Source: JBLHKS01 sp047620505 (GTDB lineage Bacteria; Verrucomicrobiota; Verrucomicrobiia; Verrucomicrobiales; DEV007). Taken from it: a stretch of 7,299 nucleotides of DNA. A program made the position numbers and the translations under genes. The notes under the pieces are model-generated. The model had not been told where the DNA came from and searched no databases. It saw only the letters and a program-made list of their open reading frames with translations. The DNA lies in NCBI GenBank assembly GCA_047620505.1, contig JBLHKS010000300.1, forward strand, positions 1 through 7,299, given 5' to 3'. Positions 1-5,878 of this stretch are shown here, piece by piece (positions within the stretch are counted from its first letter, which is position 1; the number at the start of each line of letters is the position of its first letter).

Positions 1-2
1 TG

Positions 3-200
3 GCTTCGACCTTGAATCTGGAAAAGGCGCTCCTCCTTGAGCACCTCGATCGACGCGCAGATTCGCTCAAAATCGTCGACAGTCTGCCAGATGACGCTGG
101 CGACGAATTCGGCGAAGACTACGCCGCGACGCTGAGAATTTTGCGGATGCGGCTCTGGGACTGGAGTCTTTCGGGCCGATTAGACGATAAAAAACCCTGA
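3..200 (+). CDS. C-terminal fragment of an unidentified protein (start outside window)
   Basis: An open frame enters from the left edge and ends at a TGA at 198-200, giving about 65 residues. The frame is open back to base 3. A TTG at 12-14 could be read as a start, but nothing supports initiation so close to the edge, so I treat this as the tail of a longer gene. The segment is acidic in its middle (LPDDAGDEFGEDY) and ends in a helix-like stretch, LRILRMRLWDW, before a charged tail. The pattern of a short beta-like segment, an Asp-rich turn and a final Leu/Trp helix recalls the C-termini of some sulfatases, but no signature residue of that family lies in the visible part, so I assign no function. 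It converges on the channel gene, with an 11-bp gap between the stop codons. Confidence 0.55.
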   Translation, partial: ASTLNLEKALLLEHLDRRADSLKIVDSLPDDAGDEFGEDYAATLRILRMRLWDWSLSGRLDDKKP

Positions 201-211
201 GAATCGTCGCT

Positions 212-1063
212 CTATTTGCCCTTGATTGTGTGATTGGCAGGATTCTCTAATCCTGACAGCTGGTGACCGCATTCCCGACAAAAATTCGCTCCTACGAGGT
301 GCCCACCGAGCCCGCAATTTTGACATTCGCGATCGCCAACCTGCGCCTCGCGCCAGACTTCAAGGCCAACAATTCCAGTCGGTACGGCGAGAATTGCATA
401 ACCTAAAAGCATCATCAAAGCGGCCAAGCTTTGGCCCAGCGGCGTTTGCGGGCTGATATCGCCATAACCAACCGTAGTGATCGTTACAATCGCCCAGTAA
501 ATCGATTTCGGGATGTTGCTGAAGTCATCGTTCTTAGGTTGCTCGATCAGGTAGATGAGCGTTCCCATGATGACGACGATTGAGAGCACGGCGAAAATGA
601 AGACCGTGATTTTCGGCCGACTTTTGCGCAAAGCGTTCATCAGAATTCGCGCTTCGCCCATGTGGCGAGCCATTTTCAGAACTCTAAACATTCGCAGGAT
701 TCGCAGGACTCGGATCACGGCAAATGACTCCGGCCCGCTGGCGAAAAGAGTGAGATAAGTCGGTAGGATCGAGAGAAGATCGACGACTCCGAAAAAGCTG
801 AAGATGTATCGGAACGGGCGTTTTGAAACACTGATTCGGACGAGGTATTCCAAGGTGAACAGGGCCGTGAAAGCCCATTCGAAGCCGTTTAGCAGCTGTC
901 CGTGTGCACTTTTGATGGACTCGACACTGTCGAGCATGATCGCCATGACGCTGGCACCGATCAGCCAGAGGAGAACGATATCGAAGCGTTTACCAGCCGG
1001 GGTATCGGAGAGGAAAATGATCTGCCAGAGACGTTCGCGAAGGGATGTGGAATTATTGTTCAC
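212..1063 (-). CDS. Voltage-gated-type potassium channel with C-terminal zinc ribbon
   Basis: This 283-residue protein has the six-helix plan of a Kv-like ion channel of the inner membrane and should carry passive potassium flux. Predicted segments are S1 about 27-45, S2 60-77, S3 88-107 (with Asp95), S4 114-131, S5 151-172, a pore loop 184-202 and S6 209-235. S4 has basic residues at every third position (R118, R121, R124, R127, K130), the classic voltage-sensor pattern. The filter TTVGYGD (197-202 region) is a canonical potassium selectivity filter. After S6, a short cytoplasmic tail carries C247-x2-C250 and C262-x2-C265, a zinc ribbon, in place of the RCK/TrkA domain common in bacterial channels. 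The start is GTG. An in-frame stop lies seven codons upstream (1082-1084) and no ATG lies between; the next Met is residue 40, inside S1. No clear Shine-Dalgarno is seen. The family call is strong; actual voltage gating is inferred. Confidence 0.93.
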   Translation of the reverse strand: MNNNSTSLRERLWQIIFLSDTPAGKRFDIVLLWLIGASVMAIMLDSVESIKSAHGQLLNGFEWAFTALFTLEYLVRISVSKRPFRYIFSFFGVVDLLSILPTYLTLFASGPESFAVIRVLRILRMFRVLKMARHMGEARILMNALRKSRPKITVFIFAVLSIVVIMGTLIYLIEQPKNDDFSNIPKSIYWAIVTITTVGYGDISPQTPLGQSLAALMMLLGYAILAVPTGIVGLEVWREAQVGDRECQNCGLGGHLVGANFCRECGHQLSGLENPANHTIKGK

Positions 1064-1179
1064 TCGAAGGATTATTTCGGATTATTACGCAAATTCGAGG
1101 ATCGGCCTCGCCTCACAACTATTAAACGCGATTGAAATTGTAAGTCTTCCTATCTCAATATCTTTGAAGAACTTGGAGA

Positions 1180-1210
1180 TTGACAATAAATCAAAGTTTA
1201 TTAATTTAAT
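1180..1210 (+). promoter_or_regulatory. Possible promoter for the SGNH-glycosyltransferase pair
   Basis: The 184-bp spacer between two divergent genes is much more AT-rich than its surroundings. It holds a perfect TTGACA (1180-1185) and, 19 bp later, TTTAAT (1205-1210; five of six matches to the -10 consensus). The spacer is longer than the optimal 17 bp, so this is only a candidate sigma-70-type promoter, lying about 40 bp before the TTG start at 1248. No equally good promoter was found for the leftward channel gene. Confidence 0.3.
1185..1202. repeat. Inverted repeat AATAAA-N6-TTTATT
   Basis: AATAAA at 1185-1190 is matched by its exact reverse complement TTTATT at 1197-1202, separated by TCAAAG. 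The repeat sits between the candidate -35 and -10 boxes, where a repressor would block polymerase. In AT-rich DNA a six-base match can arise by chance, so an operator role is only a suggestion. Confidence 0.3.
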
Positions 1211-1236
1211 TAGCGAGTACAAAATATTTCTTATCC

Positions 1237-1240
1237 GGAA
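1237..1240 (+). promoter_or_regulatory. Ribosome-binding site selecting a TTG start
   Basis: GGAA lies 7 nt before a TTG at 1248-1250. It favours this TTG over the later ATG at 1323. Starting at TTG gives a complete signal peptide with a basic n-region, whereas the ATG would begin inside the hydrophobic core. Confidence 0.45.
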
Positions 1241-1247
1241 TCGAACG

Positions 1248-2348
1248 TTGAATCCGCTACTCCATTTTTCTAAATTCTCCCGCTGGTTTTTCCAGACCAC
1301 CGCACTGAGAATTGTGGGGTTGATGTTAGTGCTCTCGGGTCTCACCGCCCAATTCGGCAGAGCGTCTGAAATCAAGGTCGACCCGAGTGCCGTCATTCTT
1401 GAAGTCCGAGAGGAACTGGCCGCCCGCGGCGTGAAGCTCGTCGTCGTTCATCTTCCGATGCGTTACGAACTCTACGATGAACCGGAAACTCCGTTCGATT
1501 CGCCGCTGAAGACCCTGCATCCAACCACGATTCAAGCTCGGCAACTCGATCTTCGGCTTCGGCTTCTGGGAGTCAGCACGGTCGATCTTTATGACGTTTT
1601 CAAGCGGAATTCGGCGCAGGCCAACATCTACAAGGAAAACCGTTTTCACGTAAAGGAGAGCGATTTGGAAACCATCGGTGCCGATGTAGCCAGGCATCTC
1701 CGGAGCCAGAAAGTGTTCTGGCGCGAGGGCGCTCCAAAAAACGTCGTCTTCGTTGGCGACTGCTTTGCAAACGGCTTCGCCGAGGCGGCGAGAAAACTCA
1801 ATTCGCATGACAACGTTCGTTCTCTGATCAAGTTCGCAGGCGGCGGGCACGCCCATAACCACCTTTTCGCGTTCGAAGACGAGTATCTGGTCGACACCGA
1901 CGTCGTCGTCTGGTTTCTGGGTGATCGCAATTTGTGCGGACACGGCTTTTCGCCTCTCAGCATTTCGCACACGGACGAGGATCTGGAATCGAAAACGATC
2001 CAGGCACGGATCGTTAAAACGACGACCATCACGGACGATCACGTGGCTAAGTTTAACTATCCGAATGCGACTCGAGCAACGCTGTTTGAGCGCCTCGACA
2101 CCGGCGAACATTTTATCGGAGTCGACTACATCGTGAAAGATCGGAAGATCCAAACCTCGCGCTTATTCATCGAAAACTACCGCGTTCAACTGAGCCTACT
2201 TTCATTGCAAGCCTTCGAACACGCAAATCGCGATGTCGCTGGCGAATATTTGATCGATCGGCTGAACGATTGGGATTCGCCTCGCTTCTGGATTCAGGGC
2301 TGGCTGGATCTGCGGCCGCCAGAAGTGGTCCAAATCACTTTGCAGTAA
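1248..2348 (+). CDS. Secreted AlgX/AlgJ-like SGNH-fold protein with substituted catalytic residues
   Basis: With the TTG start this is 366 residues. Residues 1-40 look like a Sec signal peptide or N-terminal anchor: basic n-region (K9, R12), hydrophobic core about 19-33, and a likely cleavage region near GRAS (37-40). The rest follows the AlgX/AlgJ SGNH-hydrolase-like order. There is a VKLVVVHLP strand (62-70), a VDLYDVF strand-helix (112-118), an IYKENRFHVK segment (127-136) in the place of the usual DxHW motif, NVVFVGDCF (165-173) in the place of the GDSFS nucleophile motif, then FAGGGHAHNH (196-205) and DTDVVVWFLGDRNL (216-229). In AlgX-type O-acetyltransferases the triad is Ser, Asp, His. 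Here His134 remains, but by alignment the Asp is Arg132 and the Ser is Cys172. It may therefore be a thiol variant or an inactive paralogue acting in polysaccharide modification. The next gene is a glycosyltransferase 65 bp downstream. The start codon is inferred; the fold assignment is moderately firm. Confidence 0.72.
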   Translation: MNPLLHFSKFSRWFFQTTALRIVGLMLVLSGLTAQFGRASEIKVDPSAVILEVREELAARGVKLVVVHLPMRYELYDEPETPFDSPLKTLHPTTIQARQLDLRLRLLGVSTVDLYDVFKRNSAQANIYKENRFHVKESDLETIGADVARHLRSQKVFWREGAPKNVVFVGDCFANGFAEAARKLNSHDNVRSLIKFAGGGHAHNHLFAFEDEYLVDTDVVVWFLGDRNLCGHGFSPLSISHTDEDLESKTIQARIVKTTTITDDHVAKFNYPNATRATLFERLDTGEHFIGVDYIVKDRKIQTSRLFIENYRVQLSLLSLQAFEHANRDVAGEYLIDRLNDWDSPRFWIQGWLDLRPPEVVQITLQ

Positions 2349-2351
2349 GGA

Positions 2352-2406
2352 AAGACCGCGTTTCAGACAGAGGACTTTATTAAAGGTCTTCTTTTCACCC
2401 TGAAAC
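2352..2406 (+). repeat. Two crossing inverted repeats in the glycosyltransferase leader
   Basis: In the 65-bp gap, AAGACC (2352-2357) is complementary to GGTCTT (2385-2390), which is followed by CTTTT. GTTTCAG (2360-2366) is complementary to CTGAAAC (2400-2406), just before the ATG at 2414. The two pairings cross, so in RNA they would form either alternative hairpins or a pseudoknot. The first stem with its short T-rich tail could act as a weak terminator between the genes. The arms are short and the loops long, so chance is a serious alternative. Confidence 0.25.
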
Positions 2407-2413
2407 AGCGACG

Positions 2414-3673
2414 ATGCGAATACTCCATCTGGTTCCAGGAACCGGCAATTTCTACAGCGGCGTTTGCCTGCGTGATCACGCATTGGTTAGGGAGTTGCGT
2501 CGCCAGGGGCACGACGCCGAGCTGATCCCGCTTTACCTGCCCTTGATCCTCGACCGCCAAGAAAAAGGCCTCGAACGAATCCAACTCGGCGGCGTCGGGC
2601 TCTACCTTCAGCAGCACAGCGCTTGCTTTCGCTGGCTGCCGCGACCGGTCCAGCAGCTGCTGGATGCCAAACCGATTTTGCGGCTCGCCTCGGCCTGCAT
2701 GTCGATGACTCGAGCGCGAGATCTGGGGGTGATGACCGTGGGTAGCTTTCAGGGACTCGAAGGTCCACAGCACAAGGCCTGGCGGCGATTGATCGGATTT
2801 CTCAAGCGAGATCCGAAGCCGGACGTGATCTCGATTTCGCTCGGTTTGCTGGCCGGCTTGGCCAAGCCGATCAAAGAGGAGATCGGCTGCAGAGTTGTCG
2901 TTTCGCTTCAGGGCGAGGACGTTTTTCTCGATCACCTGCCAGAGCCTTGGCGGTCGGAAGCCTGGGAGCAACTGGCCGAAACGAGCGCGTTTGTTGATCG
3001 TTTTATCGCGCCCAGCGAGTTCTACGCAGGAACGATGCGAAAGCGACTCGGCTTATCTGAAGAGAAACTCGTGGTCGCCAGAAATGGCCCCGGCGGAGAC
3101 GAATTTCGGCCTAACGAAGCCAGCAAAAGCGAGAACCCGCCTGCGATCGGTTTCCTCGCGAGGCAAAGCCACGGCAAGGGGCTCGATCTGCTCGTCGATG
3201 CGTTTATCGAGCTCAAGCGCGACGCGAAAACCGCTCCTGACCTCCGCCTGAAAATCGGCGGCTCGATGACCAGCTCAGACCGGCGTTTCGTCCGTGCTCA
3301 GCAGCGCAAACTCGACCAAAGCGGCTTGAGCAAATTCGTCGATTTTCAGCCGAATCTCACTTTCGAGGGCAAACTGAAATTCCTGCAATCGCTCTCGGCG
3401 CTGTCCGTTCCAACTCGTTACCCGGAAGCATTCGGGCTTTACGCGGCCGAAGCGATGGCCTGCGGCGTTCCGATCGTCCAGCCGAACCACGGCGCGTTTC
3501 CGGAATTGATCCAAGCCGCAGGAGCGGGTCGACTCTGCCAACCTGACGACTCCAACTCGCTCGCGCAAGCTCTTCATCAGCAGCTGCTGGCTGACGAAGG
3601 CGGATCCAAGCTCGCGACCCGCGCCACCGAAGCCCTCACCATGCGAACCGTCGCAGACTCGGTCCTCACGTGA
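2414..3673 (+). CDS. Glycosyltransferase, GT-B fold, family 4 type
   Basis: This 419-residue cytoplasmic or membrane-associated enzyme should transfer a sugar from an activated donor to an acceptor, probably a lipid-linked or polysaccharide intermediate. The N-terminal Rossmann half begins MRILHLVPGTG (1-11) with GVCLRDHALVRELRRQGHD (16-34), typical of the acceptor domain. The linker region has VVVSLQGED (161-169) and RFIAPSEF (196-203). The C-terminal donor domain opens with AIGFLARQSHGKGLDLLVDAF (244-264) and carries the family E-x7-E motif at E338 and E346, followed by ACGVPIV (349-355) and GAFPEL (360-365). Length is normal, though the final helix is short. The ATG at 2414 is favoured because the domain begins at once after it; no good Shine-Dalgarno is seen. 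It probably shares a transcript with the SGNH gene. Donor and acceptor cannot be told from sequence. The stop lies 2 bp from the stop of the opposing gene. Confidence 0.92.
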   Translation: MRILHLVPGTGNFYSGVCLRDHALVRELRRQGHDAELIPLYLPLILDRQEKGLERIQLGGVGLYLQQHSACFRWLPRPVQQLLDAKPILRLASACMSMTRARDLGVMTVGSFQGLEGPQHKAWRRLIGFLKRDPKPDVISISLGLLAGLAKPIKEEIGCRVVVSLQGEDVFLDHLPEPWRSEAWEQLAETSAFVDRFIAPSEFYAGTMRKRLGLSEEKLVVARNGPGGDEFRPNEASKSENPPAIGFLARQSHGKGLDLLVDAFIELKRDAKTAPDLRLKIGGSMTSSDRRFVRAQQRKLDQSGLSKFVDFQPNLTFEGKLKFLQSLSALSVPTRYPEAFGLYAAEAMACGVPIVQPNHGAFPELIQAAGAGRLCQPDDSNSLAQALHQQLLADEGGSKLATRATEALTMRTVADSVLT

Positions 3674-3675
3674 AA

Positions 3676-4080
3676 TCACTCCCGTTTTTTAGCTGCCTTC
3701 TTGCCCGCCTTCTTCTCAGCCCTCGCAATAACCATCCCTTCGAGGTAAGCCTTTTTTCCGCCGATCCTCACGCCAAACGCATAAATTTCGGCGGACAGCC
3801 GGGCTGGAATCCGCAACGCCAGCGGAGCCTCTTTTGCGGCCGCCAAAACCTCCGCCCGGAATTTTCGATCACAGCTTTTTCGAGTTCCTCCCAGCACGCC
3901 GTAACAGGCGTCGTGATGAACGCAAGCCTGGCTGAAATCCGCTCCAAAAACTCGATCCGGCACCAGCGCAGGTCCCAGAAGTGAATTCTCTGAACCGCAA
4001 ACGCCCGGCTCTCGTGATGCGCAGCTACTGAATAGAAAAGCGCCAAAAACGGCGAAGCCAACACGAAGAAAAAGATGCAT
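3676..4080 (-). CDS. Phospholipase A2-like secreted lipoprotein
   Basis: This is 134 residues from the ATG at 4078-4080. Residues 1-19 form a lipoprotein signal peptide with core VGFAVFGAFLF and lipobox FSSC, so C20 would be lipidated and the protein anchored to a membrane facing the periplasm or exterior. The mature part holds CGSENSLLGPALVPD (28-42), resembling the calcium-loop region, then ACVHHDACYG (52-61). The latter matches the secreted phospholipase A2 signature C-x2-H-D-x-C-Y, with H56 and D57 as the expected catalytic His and calcium-binding Asp. C70-D71-x2-F74 follows as in group XII-like enzymes. Cysteines 28, 53, 59 and 70 could form two disulfides. The tail after 119 is Lys/Ala-rich. 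The predicted reaction is calcium-dependent hydrolysis of the sn-2 ester of phospholipids. The frame extends upstream to 4194 without a stop, but that would bury the signal peptide. Activity is inferred from motifs. Confidence 0.78.
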   Translation of the reverse strand: MHLFLRVGFAVFGAFLFSSCASREPGVCGSENSLLGPALVPDRVFGADFSQACVHHDACYGVLGGTRKSCDRKFRAEVLAAAKEAPLALRIPARLSAEIYAFGVRIGGKKAYLEGMVIARAEKKAGKKAAKKRE

Positions 4081-4088
4081 GGTAGGGA

Positions 4089-4092
4089 CCTT
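4089..4092 (-). promoter_or_regulatory. Ribosome-binding site for the phospholipase-like lipoprotein
   Basis: Read on the minus strand, AAGG lies 8 nt before the ATG at 4080. It supports this start over the upstream in-frame ATG at 4194, which would overlap the divergent dhaK start and place the signal peptide internally. Confidence 0.5.
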
Positions 4093-4097
4093 GGCAC

Positions 4098-4112
4098 GAT
4101 TTCTTTGAAATC
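4098..4112. promoter_or_regulatory. Perfect palindrome GATTTC-TTT-GAAATC, possible operator
   Basis: Two exact 6-bp arms around a 3-bp centre lie in the 107-bp spacer between the divergent lipoprotein gene and dhaK. Outer bases CTTG (4090-4093) and CAAG (4113-4116) can also pair, with a 4-nt bulge on the left. A symmetric site in a divergent spacer suits a dimeric regulator. It could instead be a hairpin in the lipoprotein leader, as it begins 17 nt upstream of that start. I see no convincing -35/-10 pair beside it. Confidence 0.35.
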
Positions 4113-4187
4113 CAAGCCGAGCGAAGACGGAAAAACCCTGGCGCGCTCCAAATTTCTCCCTATCGGTCTGCCGTTCAACAAACGCAC

Positions 4188-5216
4188 ATGGCACAGAAAA
4201 AACTCGTCAACGATCCACTCAACGTCGCCGATGAACTGCTCGACGGTCTCGTCGAGGCTTACGACGGCGAATGCAAAAAAGTCGGCCGACGGTCGATCGT
4301 GAAGACCGATATTCCGGACGGCAAAGTCGCTCTCCTCATCGGGGGCGGAGCCGGGCATGAGCCGATTTATCACGGCTTAGTCGGACGGAATCTCGCGGAC
4401 GGAGCGGCCTGTGGTGACGTTTTTGCAGCCCCGACCCCGGACATCGTTCTCGAAGCGACCGAGGCGGTCAACAAAGGCAAGGGCGTGCTCTATCTTTATG
4501 GAAATTACGCCGGCGACGTGATGAATTTCGACATCGGAGCCGAGGATGCGGAAGACGAAGACATCGACGTTAAAACGGTTCTGATCTGGGATGACGTCTG
4601 CTCAGCGCCGCCGACGGACAAGAAAAACCGCCGCGGAATCGCCGGTCTCGTGCCGATCGTGAAACTCGCCGGTGCCGCCTCACAAACCGCTAAAACTCTC
4701 GATGAACTCGAGGCCACCACGCGCAAAGCCGTCCTCCAGACACGCTCAGTCGGCGTATCGATGAGCCCGGGATCGATCCCTGCGACCGGCGAACCGACCT
4801 TCAACATCGACGAAGACAAAATCGGCCTCGGAATGGGCATCCACGGCGAACCTGGCGTCGCGGATATCCCGATGACGACCGCCGACGAGCTGACGCCGAT
4901 GATGCTCGATTTGATATTCAAAGACTTCGAGGTCGACGAAGAAGTTGCTCCACTCGCAGCCGGAGACGAGATCGTATTTTTCGTCAACAGCCTCGGCTCG
5001 ACCACGATGATGGAATGCCTCATTTGCCTGCGCAAAGCGAAGGAAATGCTGACCGCGCGAGGCATCAAAGTTTACGACACGATGGTCGGCCCGCTGGTGA
5101 CTTGTCAGGAAATGTCAGGGATTTCGTTCAGCGTGACCCGACTCGATGAAGAACTGAAACAGAACTGGAATCTCGGCTGCGAATCCGTCTGCTACAGCAA
5201 AATGGAAACACTCTAA
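4188..5216 (+). CDS. dhaK: Dihydroxyacetone kinase, substrate-binding subunit DhaK
   Basis: This 342-residue cytoplasmic protein is the ketose-binding subunit of the two-subunit dihydroxyacetone kinase. It holds the substrate as a covalent hemiaminal on a histidine while a nucleotide-bearing DhaL delivers the phosphate. Conserved parts are in the expected order: GGGAGHEP (52-59, H57 matching the active-site His56 of E. coli DhaK), GNYAGDVMNF (105-114, D110 matching the catalytic Asp109), and GLGMGIHGEPG (213-223, H219 as the covalent substrate-binding His). NSLGSTT (267-273) and MVGPLVTCQEMSG (299-311) follow. Length is close to the usual 330-360. The ATG at 4188 is the first Met and fits the N-terminal MxxKKLVNDP opening of the family; the Shine-Dalgarno is poor. 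dhaL starts 1 bp after the stop, so the two are co-translated. The substrate could be dihydroxyacetone or a related ketose such as erythrulose. Confidence 0.96.
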   Translation: MAQKKLVNDPLNVADELLDGLVEAYDGECKKVGRRSIVKTDIPDGKVALLIGGGAGHEPIYHGLVGRNLADGAACGDVFAAPTPDIVLEATEAVNKGKGVLYLYGNYAGDVMNFDIGAEDAEDEDIDVKTVLIWDDVCSAPPTDKKNRRGIAGLVPIVKLAGAASQTAKTLDELEATTRKAVLQTRSVGVSMSPGSIPATGEPTFNIDEDKIGLGMGIHGEPGVADIPMTTADELTPMMLDLIFKDFEVDEEVAPLAAGDEIVFFVNSLGSTTMMECLICLRKAKEMLTARGIKVYDTMVGPLVTCQEMSGISFSVTRLDEELKQNWNLGCESVCYSKMETL

Positions 5217-5217
5217 C

Positions 5218-5856
5218 ATGCCCAAAGAAACACTCACACCAGCCGAAGCCAAAGCGATGCTCCACCGCGTCGCCGACGCAATTATCGAAGCCGAGCCGCT
5301 TCTTTCTCAAGCCGACCGTGACCTCGGCGATGGCGATCACGGACTTGGAATGGCGCGCGGAATGCGGGCTGCGAAAGAGGCGCTCGACGCCGAAGATTTT
5401 GCCGGAGTCGACAAGGTTTTCGCAGCCGTTGGCAGCGCGATGATGTCCTCAATGGGCGGCGCGTCCGGAGTCGTTTTCGGCTCGATGTTTAAAGCGGGCG
5501 GCAAAGCAATGAAGGGCGAGGAGAACCTGACCAGCGCAGGAATCGCCGCAACTCTCTCAGCAGCTGCTGAAGTCATTCAGAAACGCGGCGGCGCGAAAGC
5601 CGGCGACAAAACGATGCTCGACGCCCTGATTCCTGCGGGCGATAAAGCGGCCGAGGTCTCCGGCCAGCCGCTTCACACCGCCGTTGCTGCGATTGCCGAT
5701 GCCGCTGAGGCCGGGAAGGACGCCAGCAAACCAATGATCGCCACGATGGGTCGCGCCAAAACACTCGGCGAACGCTCAATCGGATTTCCAGATGCCGGGG
5801 CCATTTCTGTCGCGATCATCCTGCGGACGATGAGCGATTATCTCTCCTCGGATTGA
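5218..5856 (+). CDS. dhaL: Dihydroxyacetone kinase, nucleotide-binding subunit DhaL
   Basis: This 212-residue all-helical subunit binds ADP/ATP with two magnesium ions and passes the gamma phosphate to the ketose on DhaK. The metal site is DRDLGDGDHG (33-42), in which D33, D38 and D40 keep the spacing of E. coli Asp30, Asp35 and Asp37. SSMGGASG (77-84) and GDKTMLDAL (129-137) line the nucleotide pocket, and RSIGFPDAGA (186-195) matches the C-terminal DPGA loop with Ala in place of Pro. Length is the usual 200-215. GGAA at 5204-5207, inside the end of dhaK, lies 10 nt before the ATG. No DhaM phosphotransferase subunit follows; the next gene is on the other strand. The pair may therefore use free ATP, or may be recharged by an unlinked DhaM. 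Which of these applies cannot be seen here. Confidence 0.95.
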   Translation: MPKETLTPAEAKAMLHRVADAIIEAEPLLSQADRDLGDGDHGLGMARGMRAAKEALDAEDFAGVDKVFAAVGSAMMSSMGGASGVVFGSMFKAGGKAMKGEENLTSAGIAATLSAAAEVIQKRGGAKAGDKTMLDALIPAGDKAAEVSGQPLHTAVAAIADAAEAGKDASKPMIATMGRAKTLGERSIGFPDAGAISVAIILRTMSDYLSSD

Positions 5857-5878
5857 ACGAAGAAGGCCAAGTCCACGG

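Noticed and set aside
183..208. Inverted repeat GACGAT-N14-ATCGTC between the convergent genes as a bidirectional terminator
   Set aside because: The stem is only 6 bp with a 14-nt loop and has no T-run on either side.
804..1247. Upstream extension of the SGNH gene frame, giving a 514-residue protein
   Set aside because: It would run antisense through the N-terminal third of the channel gene and through the AT-rich spacer. The extra residues lack any domain character and the signal peptide would be internal.
1326..2153. Long minus-strand frame antisense to the SGNH gene
   Set aside because: Its translation has no recognisable motif and the opposite strand carries a clear domain order.
4081..4194. 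N-terminal extension of the phospholipase-like protein to the ATG at 4194
   Set aside because: It would place the lipoprotein signal at residue 39 and overlap the dhaK start. The ATG at 4080 has its own Shine-Dalgarno-like AAGG.
3768..4373. Minus-strand frame of 201 residues overlapping the lipoprotein and dhaK
   Set aside because: It overlaps two well-supported genes in other frames and shows no family signature.
4505..5068. Ser-rich minus-strand frame inside dhaK
   Set aside because: Low-complexity product of the antisense of a GC-rich gene; dhaK motifs are certain.
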